A stretch of DNA of 10,589 nucleotides from Actinomycetes bacterium (GCA_021800645.1 JAJYYT010000044.1:1-10589); one strand, 5' to 3'; counted from the first letter of the stretch, positions 1-7,048 are shown. Numbers and translations are program-made. The notes: generated by a model from the sequence alone, not told the origin.

Positions 1-2991
1 ATGCGCGGGTTCCTCGTGGAGCGCCGCGCCGGCTGGGACACCCACGGGCTCCCCGTCGAGGTCGAGGTCGAGAAGCGCCTCGGCATCAACAGCAAGCGCC
101 AGATCGAAGAGGAAGTCGGGATCGCCGAGTTTGTCCGGCTGTGCCGGGAGTCGGTGCTCGGCTACGTGAAGGAGTGGAACACGCTCACCGAGCGCATCGG
201 CTACTGGACCGACCTCGACCACGCCTACTGGACCTTCGACCGGACCTACATCGAGTCGGTCTGGTGGTACCTGAAGCAGCTCTTCGACAAGACACTCCTC
301 TACGAGGACCTGAAGGTCGTGCCCTACTGCCCGCGTTGTGGGACCGCGCTCTCGAGCCACGAGCTGGGCCAGCCCGAGGTGTACACCGACGAGGAGGACG
401 AGTCGGCGTACGTGAAGCTCCGGATCGTCGATCCCGACCCCGCGGTCGTGGGCGACGCCAAGTGGCTCCTCGTGTGGACCACGACGCCCTGGACGCTCCT
501 TTCCAACACGGGGATCGCGGCCCACCCGGACCTCGACTACGTGGTGGTCGACCAGATGATCCTGGCCGCGGACCTCGCCGACGAGGTGCTGGGCGACGGC
601 GCGCGCTCCCGGGCGACGCGCCACGTGCGCGGGCGCGACCTCGAGGGCCTGCGCTACGAGCGGCCGTTCGACGCGGTCTTTGTCTCGAGCGAGGACGCCG
701 CGCGGGGCTGGCGCGTGGTGCTCGCCGACTTCGTGACCACCGACGAGGGCACCGGGCTCGTGCACCTGGCGCCGGCGTTCGGGGAGATCGACCGCGAGGT
801 CGGCAGGCTCCAGGGGCTCCCGACGCTCAACCCGGTCGGTCCCGACGGCAGGTTCACGGCGGCCGCGGGCGAGCCGTTCGCAGGACGCCCGGTCCGTGAG
901 ACCAACGACTTGGTCAACGACGCGCTCGAGCCCCGCGGGCTCCTCTTGCGCCGGCACTTCTACACGCACACCTATCCGCACTGCTGGCGGTGCGGCACCG
1001 CGCTCATCTACTGGGGGAAGCCGAGCTGGTACGTCGCGACCTCGTCGCGCAAGGCCGACCTCATCGCGGCCAACCAGAAGGTCGACTGGCATCCGGCCTA
1101 CATCAAGGACGGACGGTTCGGCGAGTGGCTGGCGAACAACGTCGACTGGGCGCTGTCGCGCGACCGCTACTGGGGCACGCCGCTGCCGATCTGGCGCTGC
1201 GAGGAAGGCCACGTCACCTGCGTCTGTTCGATGGCCGAGCTCGCCGAGCTGGCCGGTCGGGACCTCTCTTCGGTCGACCCGCACCGGCCCGCCATCGACG
1301 AGGTGGTCTTCCCCTGCCCGGTGTGCGCGTCGATCGCCGGGGCGGAGGCGGCGGCGGGCGCGGCGATCGGCTCCGTCGCGTCCGAGCTCCCGGTCTCCGA
1401 CGCGCGGCGCGTCGAACCGGTGATCGACGCGTGGTTCGACTCGGGGTCGATGCCCGCCGCGCAGGTGGGCTACCCCCATGTGCGCGGGTCGAAGGAGGCG
1501 ATGCAGTTCCCGGCCGACTTCATCGTCGAAGGCATCGACCAGACCCGCGGCTGGTTCTACTCGCTGCTCGCCGTCAACGACCTCGTCTTCGGGAAGGCGC
1601 CCTACCGCCACGTGATGGTCCTCGGGCTCCTCGTGGACGCCGACGGCCGCAAGATGTCCAAGTCGCTCGGCAACGTCGTCGACCCCTGGGAGCTCGTCGT
1701 GAGCCGCGGCGCGGACCCGCTCCGCTGGTGGATGTTCTCCCAGGGCTCTCCGTGGACCGCGACGCGGGTGAGCACGCGCGCCATCGACACGTCCATGCGC
1801 GAGATGCTCCTCACGCTCTGGCACACGTCGAGCTTCTTTTCGACCTACGCGGCGCTCAACGCGTTTGATCCGGGCGACGCCCAGGTCCCCCCGCCGTCCT
1901 CGCGCGGCGCGCTCGACCGGTGGGCGAGGTCACGGGTGATGTCGACGATCTCGGCGGTCACCTCCGCGCTCGACGACTACGAGCCGCTGGCCGCTGCGAG
2001 CGCGCTCGACCGGCTCGTCGACGACCTGTCGAATTGGTACGTCCGGCGGAGCCGGCGGCGGTTCTGGCGCACGGACCCCGACGCCCCGCCGTCCGACGCG
2101 CTCGCCGCACAGGCCACCCTCTACGAGGCGCTCGTCGCCGTCTGCCTCATGCTGGCGCCGTTCTGCCCGTTCGTGGCGGACCGGTTGTGGCGCGAGCTCG
2201 ACCTCGCGGCCGCAGACGACGACTCCGTCCACCTCCAACGGTGGCCCACTTTCGACGAGACGGCGATCGACCCCGATCTCGAGGCGCAGATGGCCCTTGC
2301 GATGCAGCTCTCCTCGCTCGGACGGGCCGCGCGCAGCGAGGCGGGGGTGAAGGTCCGCCAGCCGCTCTCCCGGGCGCTCGTCTTCCTCGCCCCCGGTTCG
2401 CCCGGCGTGCTCGCCGACATCGTCGCCGACGAGCTCAATGTCGACGAGGTCGTCGAGGTCGACGAGCTGGGCGGGGCGGTCAGCTTGGAGCTCGTGCCGA
2501 ACTTCCGGATCCTCGGCCCCCGCCTCGGCGAGGCGGTGAAGGAGGTGCGCGGCGCGCTCGGCGCGCTGGACGCCACGAAGGCAGCTGCCGCGCTCGACGG
2601 CGGCGGCCAGGTCACCGTCGAGCTGTCGAGCGGACCCGTCGCCCTCGGGCCAGACGAGGTCCAGGTCCGTGTCCGGGGACAGGCCGGCTTCGCGGTCTCC
2701 CGGGAGGGGAGCGCCGTGGTCGCGCTCGATCTCGCCCTGGACGACGACCTCTCCCGGCGCGGGCTCGTGCGCGAGCTCGTCCGCCAGCTCCAAGAGCTGC
2801 GCAAGGAGCGGGGCCTCGAGGTGTCCGACAGGATCCGGCTGTGGCTCTCCGGGGTCGACCCGGCGCTCTTCGAGGACATCGCCCAAGAGGTGCTCGCCCT
2901 CGCCGTGGCCGAAGGACCAGGACCCGGCGAGGCGGTCGCGCTCGACGTCGATGGCCCAGACGGGGTGCGGGCCTGGCTCGAGAAGGTGTAG
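1..2991 (+). CDS. ileS: Isoleucyl-tRNA synthetase, 5'-truncated by window edge
   Basis: Charges tRNA-Ile with isoleucine in the cytoplasm (class I aminoacyl-tRNA synthetase). The visible 996 residues begin inside the catalytic domain at GWDTHGLPVE (residues 11-20). The HIGH-type motif and roughly the first 50-60 residues must lie left of the window, so the ATG at position 1 is internal. Seen: Cys pairs C110/C113 and C328/C331 in PYCPRCG and YPHCWRCG contexts; the CP1 editing domain with WTTTPWTL (159-166) and GTGLVHLAPAFGEID (250-264); SRDRYWGTPLPIW; DAWFDSG; and the catalytic loop KMSKS at 551-555 (bases 1651-1665). The C-terminal region, including LVRELVRQLQELRKERGLEVSDRI, resembles the tail of the eukaryote-like type 2 IleRS clade, which is often mupirocin-insensitive; that subtype call is from memory. 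It ends with TAG 14 nt before the next gene, so co-transcription is likely. Confidence 0.97.
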   Translation: MRGFLVERRAGWDTHGLPVEVEVEKRLGINSKRQIEEEVGIAEFVRLCRESVLGYVKEWNTLTERIGYWTDLDHAYWTFDRTYIESVWWYLKQLFDKTLLYEDLKVVPYCPRCGTALSSHELGQPEVYTDEEDESAYVKLRIVDPDPAVVGDAKWLLVWTTTPWTLLSNTGIAAHPDLDYVVVDQMILAADLADEVLGDGARSRATRHVRGRDLEGLRYERPFDAVFVSSEDAARGWRVVLADFVTTDEGTGLVHLAPAFGEIDREVGRLQGLPTLNPVGPDGRFTAAAGEPFAGRPVRETNDLVNDALEPRGLLLRRHFYTHTYPHCWRCGTALIYWGKPSWYVATSSRKADLIAANQKVDWHPAYIKDGRFGEWLANNVDWALSRDRYWGTPLPIWRCEEGHVTCVCSMAELAELAGRDLSSVDPHRPAIDEVVFPCPVCASIAGAEAAAGAAIGSVASELPVSDARRVEPVIDAWFDSGSMPAAQVGYPHVRGSKEAMQFPADFIVEGIDQTRGWFYSLLAVNDLVFGKAPYRHVMVLGLLVDADGRKMSKSLGNVVDPWELVVSRGADPLRWWMFSQGSPWTATRVSTRAIDTSMREMLLTLWHTSSFFSTYAALNAFDPGDAQVPPPSSRGALDRWARSRVMSTISAVTSALDDYEPLAAASALDRLVDDLSNWYVRRSRRRFWRTDPDAPPSDALAAQATLYEALVAVCLMLAPFCPFVADRLWRELDLAAADDDSVHLQRWPTFDETAIDPDLEAQMALAMQLSSLGRAARSEAGVKVRQPLSRALVFLAPGSPGVLADIVADELNVDEVVEVDELGGAVSLELVPNFRILGPRLGEAVKEVRGALGALDATKAAAALDGGGQVTVELSSGPVALGPDEVQVRVRGQAGFAVSREGSAVVALDLALDDDLSRRGLVRELVRQLQELRKERGLEVSDRIRLWLSGVDPALFEDIAQEVLALAVAEGPGPGEAVALDVDGPDGVRAWLEKV

Positions 2992-3005
2992 GCGGGTCAG
3001 GGCCT

Positions 3006-3113
3006 GTGGGTGGTGCCGGGGGCGCGGACCGCATGGGTGGCACGGGTGGCACGGGCGGCATGGGTGGTGCCGGGGGCGCGGACCGCATGGGTGGTGCCGG
3101 GGGCGCGGACCAG
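3006..3113 (+). repeat. Four tandem 27-bp units at the start of the DUF2236 gene
   Basis: The units are 3006-3032, 3033-3059, 3060-3086 and 3087-3113. Units 1, 3 and 4 are nearly identical ([AG]TGGGTGGTGCCGGGGGCG plus CGGAC and CGC or CAG). Unit 2 is a G/C-rich variant made of GGTGGCACG steps. Period and frame are kept, so each unit adds nine residues and one possible start codon. Confidence 0.9.
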
Positions 3114-3932
3114 AGGCCGCTGCAAGCCACGCAGAGGCCGCTCTCGCGCCAGGTGGCCCAGTGGCGGGTCTTCGTCCCCTTCTACGCCCGGGCGATCGGG
3201 CTGCAAGGGAGCCACCCGACCGTCGCCCGAGCGCTCGTCGAGCACTCGACGGTGTTCGAGGACCCATGGGGACGGGCCGCGGCGACGACTCGCTACGCGC
3301 TGCGGCTCGTCTTCGGCGAGGACCGGGCGGGCACGGCGGCCGAGCTCCACGAGCTGCACCGCGGGATCGCCGGGGTTGGCTACGACGGCCGCCCTTACCG
3401 CGCGTGGGACCGCGACGTGTGGACCTGGGTGCACCTCACGACGGCAGAGGCACTGATCTACGCGCTCGACGTCATGTGCGGCCCTCTGGCGCGGCGAGAG
3501 CTCGAGGCCTTCTACGCGGACACGCGCGCCATCGGGATCCTCTACGGGGTGAGGGAGCGAGACATGCCCCCGGACCTCTGCGGGCTGCGCGCGTACGTCG
3601 ACGACGGCGTGAGCTCGATGCTCCGGCCCAACCCCGGCACTGCGCAGCTCCGCGAGGCCCTCCTCGCAGGCGACCACCTCCGCGCGCTGCCGGTTCCCCG
3701 GCCCGTGCGCGCGGCCCTTGGCCTCGCGCTCGCGGGCCCGACGAGGACGCTGGTCTTCGGCGCCTTCCCCGAGGCGGTCCGCCGCCTCTGGCAGGTGCGC
3801 TGGACGCCGGTCGACCAGGCGCGCTACGTGGCGATGCTCGCCGCGCTGCGCATGCTGACCGAGCCGCTACCGGACCGGCTCCGCATGCTGGCGCCCGCGT
3901 ACCGGGCCTTGCACGCGCGTCGCGCGGACTGA
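3006..3932 (+). CDS. DUF2236 / MpaB-like oxygenase family protein
   Basis: Member of the DUF2236 family, which includes latex-clearing protein (a b-type haem rubber oxygenase) and MpaB. The exact substrate cannot be predicted. With the GTG at 3006 it has 308 residues. The family core starts near residue 47: HPTVARALVEHS (70-81), EDPWGRAAATTRY (85-97), LHELHRGIAG (114-123), GRPYRAWDRDVWTWVHLT (128-145), then the helical tail. R90 and T94 have the Arg-x3-Thr spacing used near the haem of Lcp, and H118 and H143 are candidate ligands; this is inference. The first 36 residues are four 9-residue repeats (VGGAGGADR, MGGTGGTGG, MGGAGGADR, MGGAGGADQ). Each begins with GTG or ATG, so the start may be 3006, 3033, 3060 or 3087. 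I chose 3006 because it follows ileS by 14 nt; the Shine-Dalgarno is weak at all four. It probably forms an operon with ileS and converges with the S53 peptidase gene. Confidence 0.85.
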   Translation: MGGAGGADRMGGTGGTGGMGGAGGADRMGGAGGADQRPLQATQRPLSRQVAQWRVFVPFYARAIGLQGSHPTVARALVEHSTVFEDPWGRAAATTRYALRLVFGEDRAGTAAELHELHRGIAGVGYDGRPYRAWDRDVWTWVHLTTAEALIYALDVMCGPLARRELEAFYADTRAIGILYGVRERDMPPDLCGLRAYVDDGVSSMLRPNPGTAQLREALLAGDHLRALPVPRPVRAALGLALAGPTRTLVFGAFPEAVRRLWQVRWTPVDQARYVAMLAALRMLTEPLPDRLRMLAPAYRALHARRAD

Positions 3933-3945
3933 CGCGCGGGGGCGC

Positions 3946-3973
3946 GGCTTGCTCGGTCCGGCTTGCTCGGTCC
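3946..3973. repeat. 14-bp tandem duplication between convergent genes
   Basis: GGCTTGCTCGGTCC occurs twice in direct succession (3946-3959 and 3960-3973), filling most of the 50-bp gap between the converging DUF2236 and S53 peptidase stop codons. I see no hairpin with a T-run here that would act as a bidirectional terminator. Confidence 0.85.
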
Positions 3974-3982
3974 GGCGGGCTC

Positions 3983-5458
3983 CTACGCGTGCGGCAGGAA
4001 GGTCGCGGAGGAGCCGTACGAGACGGCGGTGCCCACGCGGTGGACGGTCTGGACCAGCTCACGGACGAACATCGGGGCTGTCACCGTGCCGAGCCCTACC
4101 GCGAGGTTGTACCCCGGGGCTGCCGAGTACCCCGGGACTGTGACCCGGTGTCCCGATGTTGTGAACCAGACCGAGTTGTTGCCTGTCGTCACGGGCACGA
4201 TCCCGGGGTCGTGCGCGGCCTTCATCGCGTAGAGCGCGGGGTCGATCATGCCCAGCGCATGATGTGTGTTGAGCTGATAGGCGATCGCCACGATGCCAGC
4301 GAAGAGGGGCGTTGCCTCACTGGTCCCCCCGATGGAGGCCCACCCCGCGCCGAAGGGAAGGCCGCTGATGTAGATGTTGACCGCTCCGGACACCGAGGCG
4401 CTCATGGAGATGTCGGGCACCCCGCGACGGTTGCCGACCACCCCCGCCACGCCGTTCTGGTACGAGGGTCGGGTGAACACCATGGAGAGGCCGCCTGCGG
4501 AGGCGGCAGGACTGCCGAACAGTGTGGTGTCGTTCCATACCTGGGTCGGCGCAGTGGGCCGGCCTCGTGTGTTGAGCGTCAGCCGCGTGCCGCCGACCGC
4601 GGTCACGAGCGGGTCCGAGGCGGGCCAGCCGGCCTCGGGGAACGGGAAGTAATGCGCTCCTGTGACTGTCTGCTCCTCAGCGGCGCCCGAGTCTCCCGCG
4701 GCTGCGAGGACCGTGATCCCGTTGCGGTAGGCGTTCTCGAAGGAGCTGCGGAGGCCGAGGATTGTGGCAGGGGACTTGAAGGTCGTCTCGCCTGCCCCGA
4801 AGCTCTGGCTGATCACCGAGCCGAGGTGATGGTTGATCACGTAGTTCTCGGCATTGACGATTGTGGGGAAGCCTGTCGTGCCCACCGTCTCGGGCGTCGC
4901 GGTCTCGACGAGCAGGATGTTGGCGCCCGGCGCCATCGCGTGCGACCACTCGACGTCGAGCGTCGTCTCCTCTGCCCAGCCTGTCGCTGTTGGGTTGGAG
5001 GGTGTGTACGCGGGCACCGCGCCGTACTTGAGGATCGAGAAGCGCGGCGGAGGGGCGAGCCCGTAGGACCGGTCGAACACGGCGAGGTCCTGGCGGATCG
5101 CCGGGGCGCCCAGGGAGTCGACGATGACGATCGTCTCGCCGCGCCCGGTCAGCCCCTCTCGGAAGAGCGGCTGCTCGTTGTACGCGGTCTCGATCTGCGG
5201 CGCGCCGTAGCAGAGGATGCCGTAGTTGGCCGTGCAGTACAGCTCGCTGGGCGGCTGTGTCGAGGCGACGAACCCCAGCTCGCGGACCCCAGGGTGCACC
5301 ACGAGCCCCCCGCTTGCCGCATGCGCGGGCGCTGCCGCCGCACCGGCACCGGTGACAACTGCGCCGGCAACCCCCGCGGTGCCCGCCACCACGAGGCCGC
5401 CTGCCGCGAGCACCATCCCGGCCGCACCCACACCCAGCCGCCTTCGGAGCCGTCCCAT
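3983..5458 (-). CDS. Secreted S53 (sedolisin) serine-carboxyl peptidase
   Basis: Predicted exported endopeptidase of MEROPS family S53, a group usually active at acid pH. Counting from the ATG at 5458 (491 aa), residues 1-47 form a signal peptide: MGRLRRRLG, a long Ala/Gly/Val hydrophobic stretch, then a likely AHA-A cleavage site. The catalytic domain shows ETIVIVD (108-114), the Glu-x3-Asp pair E164/D168 in ETTLDVEWSHAMAPGA, the oxyanion Asp D256 in AAAGDSG, and the nucleophile S380 in GGTSEATP. The C-terminal calcium-site region is recognisable (HDPGI 416-420, TTGNN 424-428, PGYNLAVGLGT 448-458), although the usual GWD is GYN. C75 and C83 could form a disulphide. The start is supported by a strong purine tract at 5462-5475. 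Only about 60 residues separate signal peptide and core, so the usual Pro-kumamolisin propeptide of 150-200 residues is missing. Confidence 0.92.
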   Translation of the reverse strand: MGRLRRRLGVGAAGMVLAAGGLVVAGTAGVAGAVVTGAGAAAAPAHAASGGLVVHPGVRELGFVASTQPPSELYCTANYGILCYGAPQIETAYNEQPLFREGLTGRGETIVIVDSLGAPAIRQDLAVFDRSYGLAPPPRFSILKYGAVPAYTPSNPTATGWAEETTLDVEWSHAMAPGANILLVETATPETVGTTGFPTIVNAENYVINHHLGSVISQSFGAGETTFKSPATILGLRSSFENAYRNGITVLAAAGDSGAAEEQTVTGAHYFPFPEAGWPASDPLVTAVGGTRLTLNTRGRPTAPTQVWNDTTLFGSPAASAGGLSMVFTRPSYQNGVAGVVGNRRGVPDISMSASVSGAVNIYISGLPFGAGWASIGGTSEATPLFAGIVAIAYQLNTHHALGMIDPALYAMKAAHDPGIVPVTTGNNSVWFTTSGHRVTVPGYSAAPGYNLAVGLGTVTAPMFVRELVQTVHRVGTAVSYGSSATFLPHA

Positions 5459-5503
5459 CGACCCCCCCTTTCTTTCCCGGCAGACCGAGCGGCCGAGCCG
5501 ACT

Positions 5504-5539
5504 GCGGCCGAATATAGCCCGGTGCGTGCCTTCGACCTG
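5504..5539 (-). promoter_or_regulatory. Probable promoter of the S53 peptidase gene
   Basis: Read on the minus strand, an AT-rich -10 element TATATT (plus-strand AATATA at 5511-5516) stands out in otherwise very G+C-rich DNA. The start would be near 5504, giving a 5' UTR of about 46 nt that ends in a strong AGGGGGGG ribosome-binding site. No convincing -35 box is seen; CAGGTC lies 17 bp upstream of the -10. Confidence 0.45.
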
Positions 5540-5598
5540 GACTGCATGCGGATGGCGCCGGGCCGGAGGGCACCGGGCGAGAGGGCAACTGGGCGAGA

Positions 5599-5666
5599 GG
5601 GCACCATCGGGCCGAGGGCACCATCGGGCCGAGGGCACCATCGGGCCGAGGGCACCATCGGGCCGA
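5599..5666. repeat. Four perfect 17-bp tandem repeats (plus degenerate units)
   Basis: GGGCACCATCGGGCCGA is repeated four times without mismatch at 5599-5615, 5616-5632, 5633-5649 and 5650-5666. It is preceded, from about 5567, by shorter related units such as GGGCACCGGGCGAGA and GGGCAACTGGGCGAGA. The array lies between the divergent S53 gene and the 36-codon ORF. There are no spacers, so it is a minisatellite and not a CRISPR. Long open frames through it are a consequence of the repeat and are not genes. Confidence 0.92.
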
Positions 5667-5672
5667 AGGCGC

Positions 5673-5710
5673 TTGCGGCTCTGGTCGCGCGGTCCGGTAG
5701 GGTTGGCTCG
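5673..5710 (+). promoter_or_regulatory. Possible leaderless promoter for the 36-codon ORF
   Basis: TAGGGT at 5698-5703 is a fair -10 element. The expected start, seven bases after it, falls exactly on the G of the GTG at 5710, which fits leaderless transcription, common in actinobacteria. TTGCGG at 5673-5678 could be the -35, with a long 19-bp spacer. No Shine-Dalgarno precedes the GTG, which supports a leaderless start. Confidence 0.4.
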
Positions 5711-5820
5711 TGGCGAAGCGGAAGCTCTTGAAGCCGATGGCAGCGCTCGCCGCGCTCGGCACGATGGCGAGCATCTGGTGGTTCGCCCTCAAGCCCCGCC
5801 GCAAGCACCGCCAGGAGTAG
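5710..5820 (+). CDS. 36-aa basic single-span membrane miniprotein, unknown function
   Basis: I do not recognise this family. The GTG-started frame encodes 36 residues: a basic N-terminus (MAKRKLLK), a hydrophobic stretch PMAALAALGTMASIWWFAL that could form one short membrane helix with two Trp near its end, and a very basic tail (KPRRKHRQE). The charge pattern (K/R on both sides) leaves orientation unclear. It begins without a Shine-Dalgarno but at the predicted transcription start. It lies between the S53 peptidase (divergent) and the Crp/Fnr regulator, 144 nt before the latter. It could be a small membrane protein of housekeeping type or a random ORF; the promoter alignment and the charge/hydrophobic layout make me favour a real gene. 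Confidence 0.5.
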   Translation: MAKRKLLKPMAALAALGTMASIWWFALKPRRKHRQE

Positions 5821-5964
5821 GCCGCTTACCGTTCGCGGGCGAGGCGCCGCCAGCAACCTGCCAGTCCCTTTCCCCACGCAGTGGGCCGGCACGCTCCCGT
5901 TTTCTGGTCTCGAACCCCTCGGGGCGTCCGAGCGCGCCCTTTCTCGGGGTGCCACACTTCTGTC

Positions 5965-6624
5965 GTGGACTGGCCGCTCCTTGAAATGGTTCCCGAGGAG
6001 GACCGTCGGCACTTCCTCTCGGTTGCGCGCCGCCGGCGCTTCGACAAGGGTGAGGTGGTCTTCCACGGAGGCGATCCGGGGGACACCTTGCACTTCGTGG
6101 CGACCGGACGGTTCTGTGTGCGGGTTGAGACCTCGCTTGGAGCCACGGCGATGCTGGCACTCATCGGTCCGGGCGACTACTTCGGCATCCTCGCGCTCCT
6201 CGACGGGTCTCGCCCTCAGCGCAGCGCGGGCATCGTTGCCCTCGAGCGCGCCGAGACCCTGTCGGTGCGCAAGGACGAGTTCACAGACCTCCGCCGCCGC
6301 TTTCCCGCGGTCAACGAGATTCTGCTCAAGGCGCTCGGAGATCAGGTGCGCCGTCTCTCGGAGTCGCTCGTCGAGGCGATGTACACGCCGGTAGAGACCC
6401 GGGTGCTGCGACGGCTCCTCGACGCCTCCAGGTTGTGGGACGGTCCGGTCCCCGGCTGTGTCGTCCCGCTCACCCAGGAGGACCTGGCTGGGCTCGCCGG
6501 CACGACCCGTCCCACCACCAACAAGGTGCTCCGCCAGGTAGAGGAGCGGGGGTGGGTCCGGGTCGGACGCGGCCGGGTCGAGCTGGTCGACCCCGACGCT
6601 CTCCAGAGGCGCGCCGATAGATAG
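5965..6624 (+). CDS. Crp/Fnr-family transcriptional regulator
   Basis: DNA-binding regulator with an N-terminal cyclic-nucleotide-binding-type beta barrel and a C-terminal winged helix. From the GTG at 5965 it has 219 residues. Seen: RRRRFDKGEVVFHGGDPGDTL (22-42), a phosphate-binding-cassette-like segment DYFGILALLDGSRPQRSAG (71-89), the dimerisation helix (about 105-140), and the helix-turn-helix LTQEDLAGLAGTTRPTTNKV (169-188) with its wing to 205. R86/S87 occupy the phosphate-contact positions, but the ribose-contacting Glu of FGE is Ile, so classical cAMP binding is doubtful. There are no Cys for an Fe-S cluster, and the few other residues give no haem-site signature. An upstream in-frame GTG at 5881 adds only non-family residues; ATG 5986 is an alternative start. 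Neither has a good ribosome-binding site. It sits just upstream of three promoters with Crp/Fnr-like dyads and is the obvious candidate for binding them (inference). Confidence 0.92.
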   Translation: MDWPLLEMVPEEDRRHFLSVARRRRFDKGEVVFHGGDPGDTLHFVATGRFCVRVETSLGATAMLALIGPGDYFGILALLDGSRPQRSAGIVALERAETLSVRKDEFTDLRRRFPAVNEILLKALGDQVRRLSESLVEAMYTPVETRVLRRLLDASRLWDGPVPGCVVPLTQEDLAGLAGTTRPTTNKVLRQVEERGWVRVGRGRVELVDPDALQRRADR

Positions 6625-6703
6625 GCATCGCGAGCTCGAGACAGGCCGAGAGATCGAGACAGGCCGAGAGATAGGCACCGCGAGCTCGAGACAGGCCGAG
6701 AGA
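6621..6703. repeat. 33-bp direct repeat with internal 17-bp copies after the regulator
   Basis: A 33-bp unit beginning ATAGGCA[TC]CGCGAGCTCG occurs at 6621-6653 and 6671-6703 with one mismatch. Its 3' half, CGAGACAGGCCGAGAGA, has a third copy at 6655-6671 between them. The first unit overlaps the stop codon of the Crp/Fnr gene. The rest of the gap to the first peptide promoter (6704-6758) shows no gene. Confidence 0.9.
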
Positions 6704-6758
6704 AGAGTTATGTCGAGATAGGGACGAGACGTCCTCGCCGCTCGCACAGGCGCGGGAG

Positions 6759-6831
6759 TGTCAGGTGGACGACATCCGTCGTGCAACGCCGCTGATAGAC
6801 CGGTGTACCGCCCGGCCGTACCATGTTGGCG
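6759..6831 (+). promoter_or_regulatory. Promoter of peptide gene 1 with two Crp/Fnr-like sites
   Basis: Core promoter: TAGACC (6796-6801), 17 bp, TACCAT (6819-6824), predicted start about 6831. A dyad TGTCA-GGTGGA-CGACA at 6759-6774 is centred at -64.5; its half-sites match the TGTCA-N6-CGACA form described for the Crp/Fnr protein CooA. A second, weaker site TGCAA-CGCCGC-TGATA at 6782-6797 is centred at -41.5 and overlaps the -35 box. The same two positions are occupied in the promoters of peptides 2 and 3, which is the main evidence. Confidence 0.75.
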
Positions 6832-6846
6832 CCGGGGCGGTCCCGG
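6832..6846 (+). promoter_or_regulatory. 5'-terminal hairpin of peptide 1 mRNA
   Basis: CCGGG-gcggt-CCCGG begins at predicted +2. A hairpin of the same stem sequence occupies the same position in the mRNAs of peptides 2 and 3, while the surrounding UTR has diverged. It could stabilise the 5' end of the mRNA, or be an operator palindrome at the start site. Confidence 0.55.
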
Positions 6847-6877
6847 GAACCCATCTTGGAGAGCAGGGGGAGAAGGC

Positions 6878-7030
6878 ATGACGACAGCCAAGGACATCAA
6901 GGGCGAGCTCGTGGGTGACCTCGAGGCCACCGAGGAGGACGCCGAGAGCGTCAAGGGCGGCGCAGCGAAGGCGGAGAAGTTTCTCGCGGCGAAGAAAACC
7001 GAGAAGCTGTCCTTCTTCAAGCGCCGTTAG
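6878..7030 (+). CDS. Double-glycine-leader peptide precursor 1 (50 aa)
   Basis: Probable precursor of an exported small peptide; family not recognised. The 28-residue leader starts MTTAKDIKGELVGD and ends LEATEEDAESVKGG, an acidic stretch closed by a Gly-Gly motif with Val at -4, as in leaders cut by C39 peptidase domains of ABC exporters. The predicted core is 22 residues, AAKAEKFLAAKKTEKLSFFKRR split as AAKAEKFLAAKK and TEKLSFFKRR, with net charge about +6. It can form an amphipathic helix and lacks the Gly-Ala-Lys triplets of its two paralogues, but shares their FF-basic ending. A strong ribosome-binding site (AGGGGGAGAAGG, 6865-6876) precedes the ATG. It has its own promoter and follows the Crp/Fnr regulator. 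No Cys is present, so disulphides or lanthionines are excluded. Confidence 0.88.
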   Translation: MTTAKDIKGELVGDLEATEEDAESVKGGAAKAEKFLAAKKTEKLSFFKRR

Positions 7031-7048
7031 GGACTCGCGCGCCGCAGG

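Noticed and set aside
1..3. ATG at the first base as the true start of ileS
   Set aside because: The family has about 50-60 more residues with the HIGH-type motif before this point, and MRGF aligns to an internal segment.
1930..3267. Long minus-strand and alternate plus-strand frames across ileS and neighbours
   Set aside because: Open frames of this kind arise from high G+C at third positions; their translations are Arg/Ala/Pro-rich with no family match, opposite a certain gene.
5599..5666. CRISPR array
   Set aside because: The 17-bp units abut with no spacers and no cas genes are visible.
5905..5930. tRNA-like T-arm (GGGTTCGAGACC on the minus strand)
   Set aside because: The flanking bases do not pair to a 5-bp T-stem and no acceptor or anticodon arm can be built around it.
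5950..5965. TGCCA-CACTTC-TGTCG as an autoregulatory Crp/Fnr site
   Set aside because: The second half-site is in the wrong orientation compared with the six promoter sites, and it overlaps the start codon without a clear core promoter.
5149..7020. A 623-codon minus-strand frame across the regulator, repeats and peptide gene 1
   Set aside because: It is the antisense of well-supported genes and of the 17-bp array; it includes repeat-derived peptide tracts and no recognisable domain.
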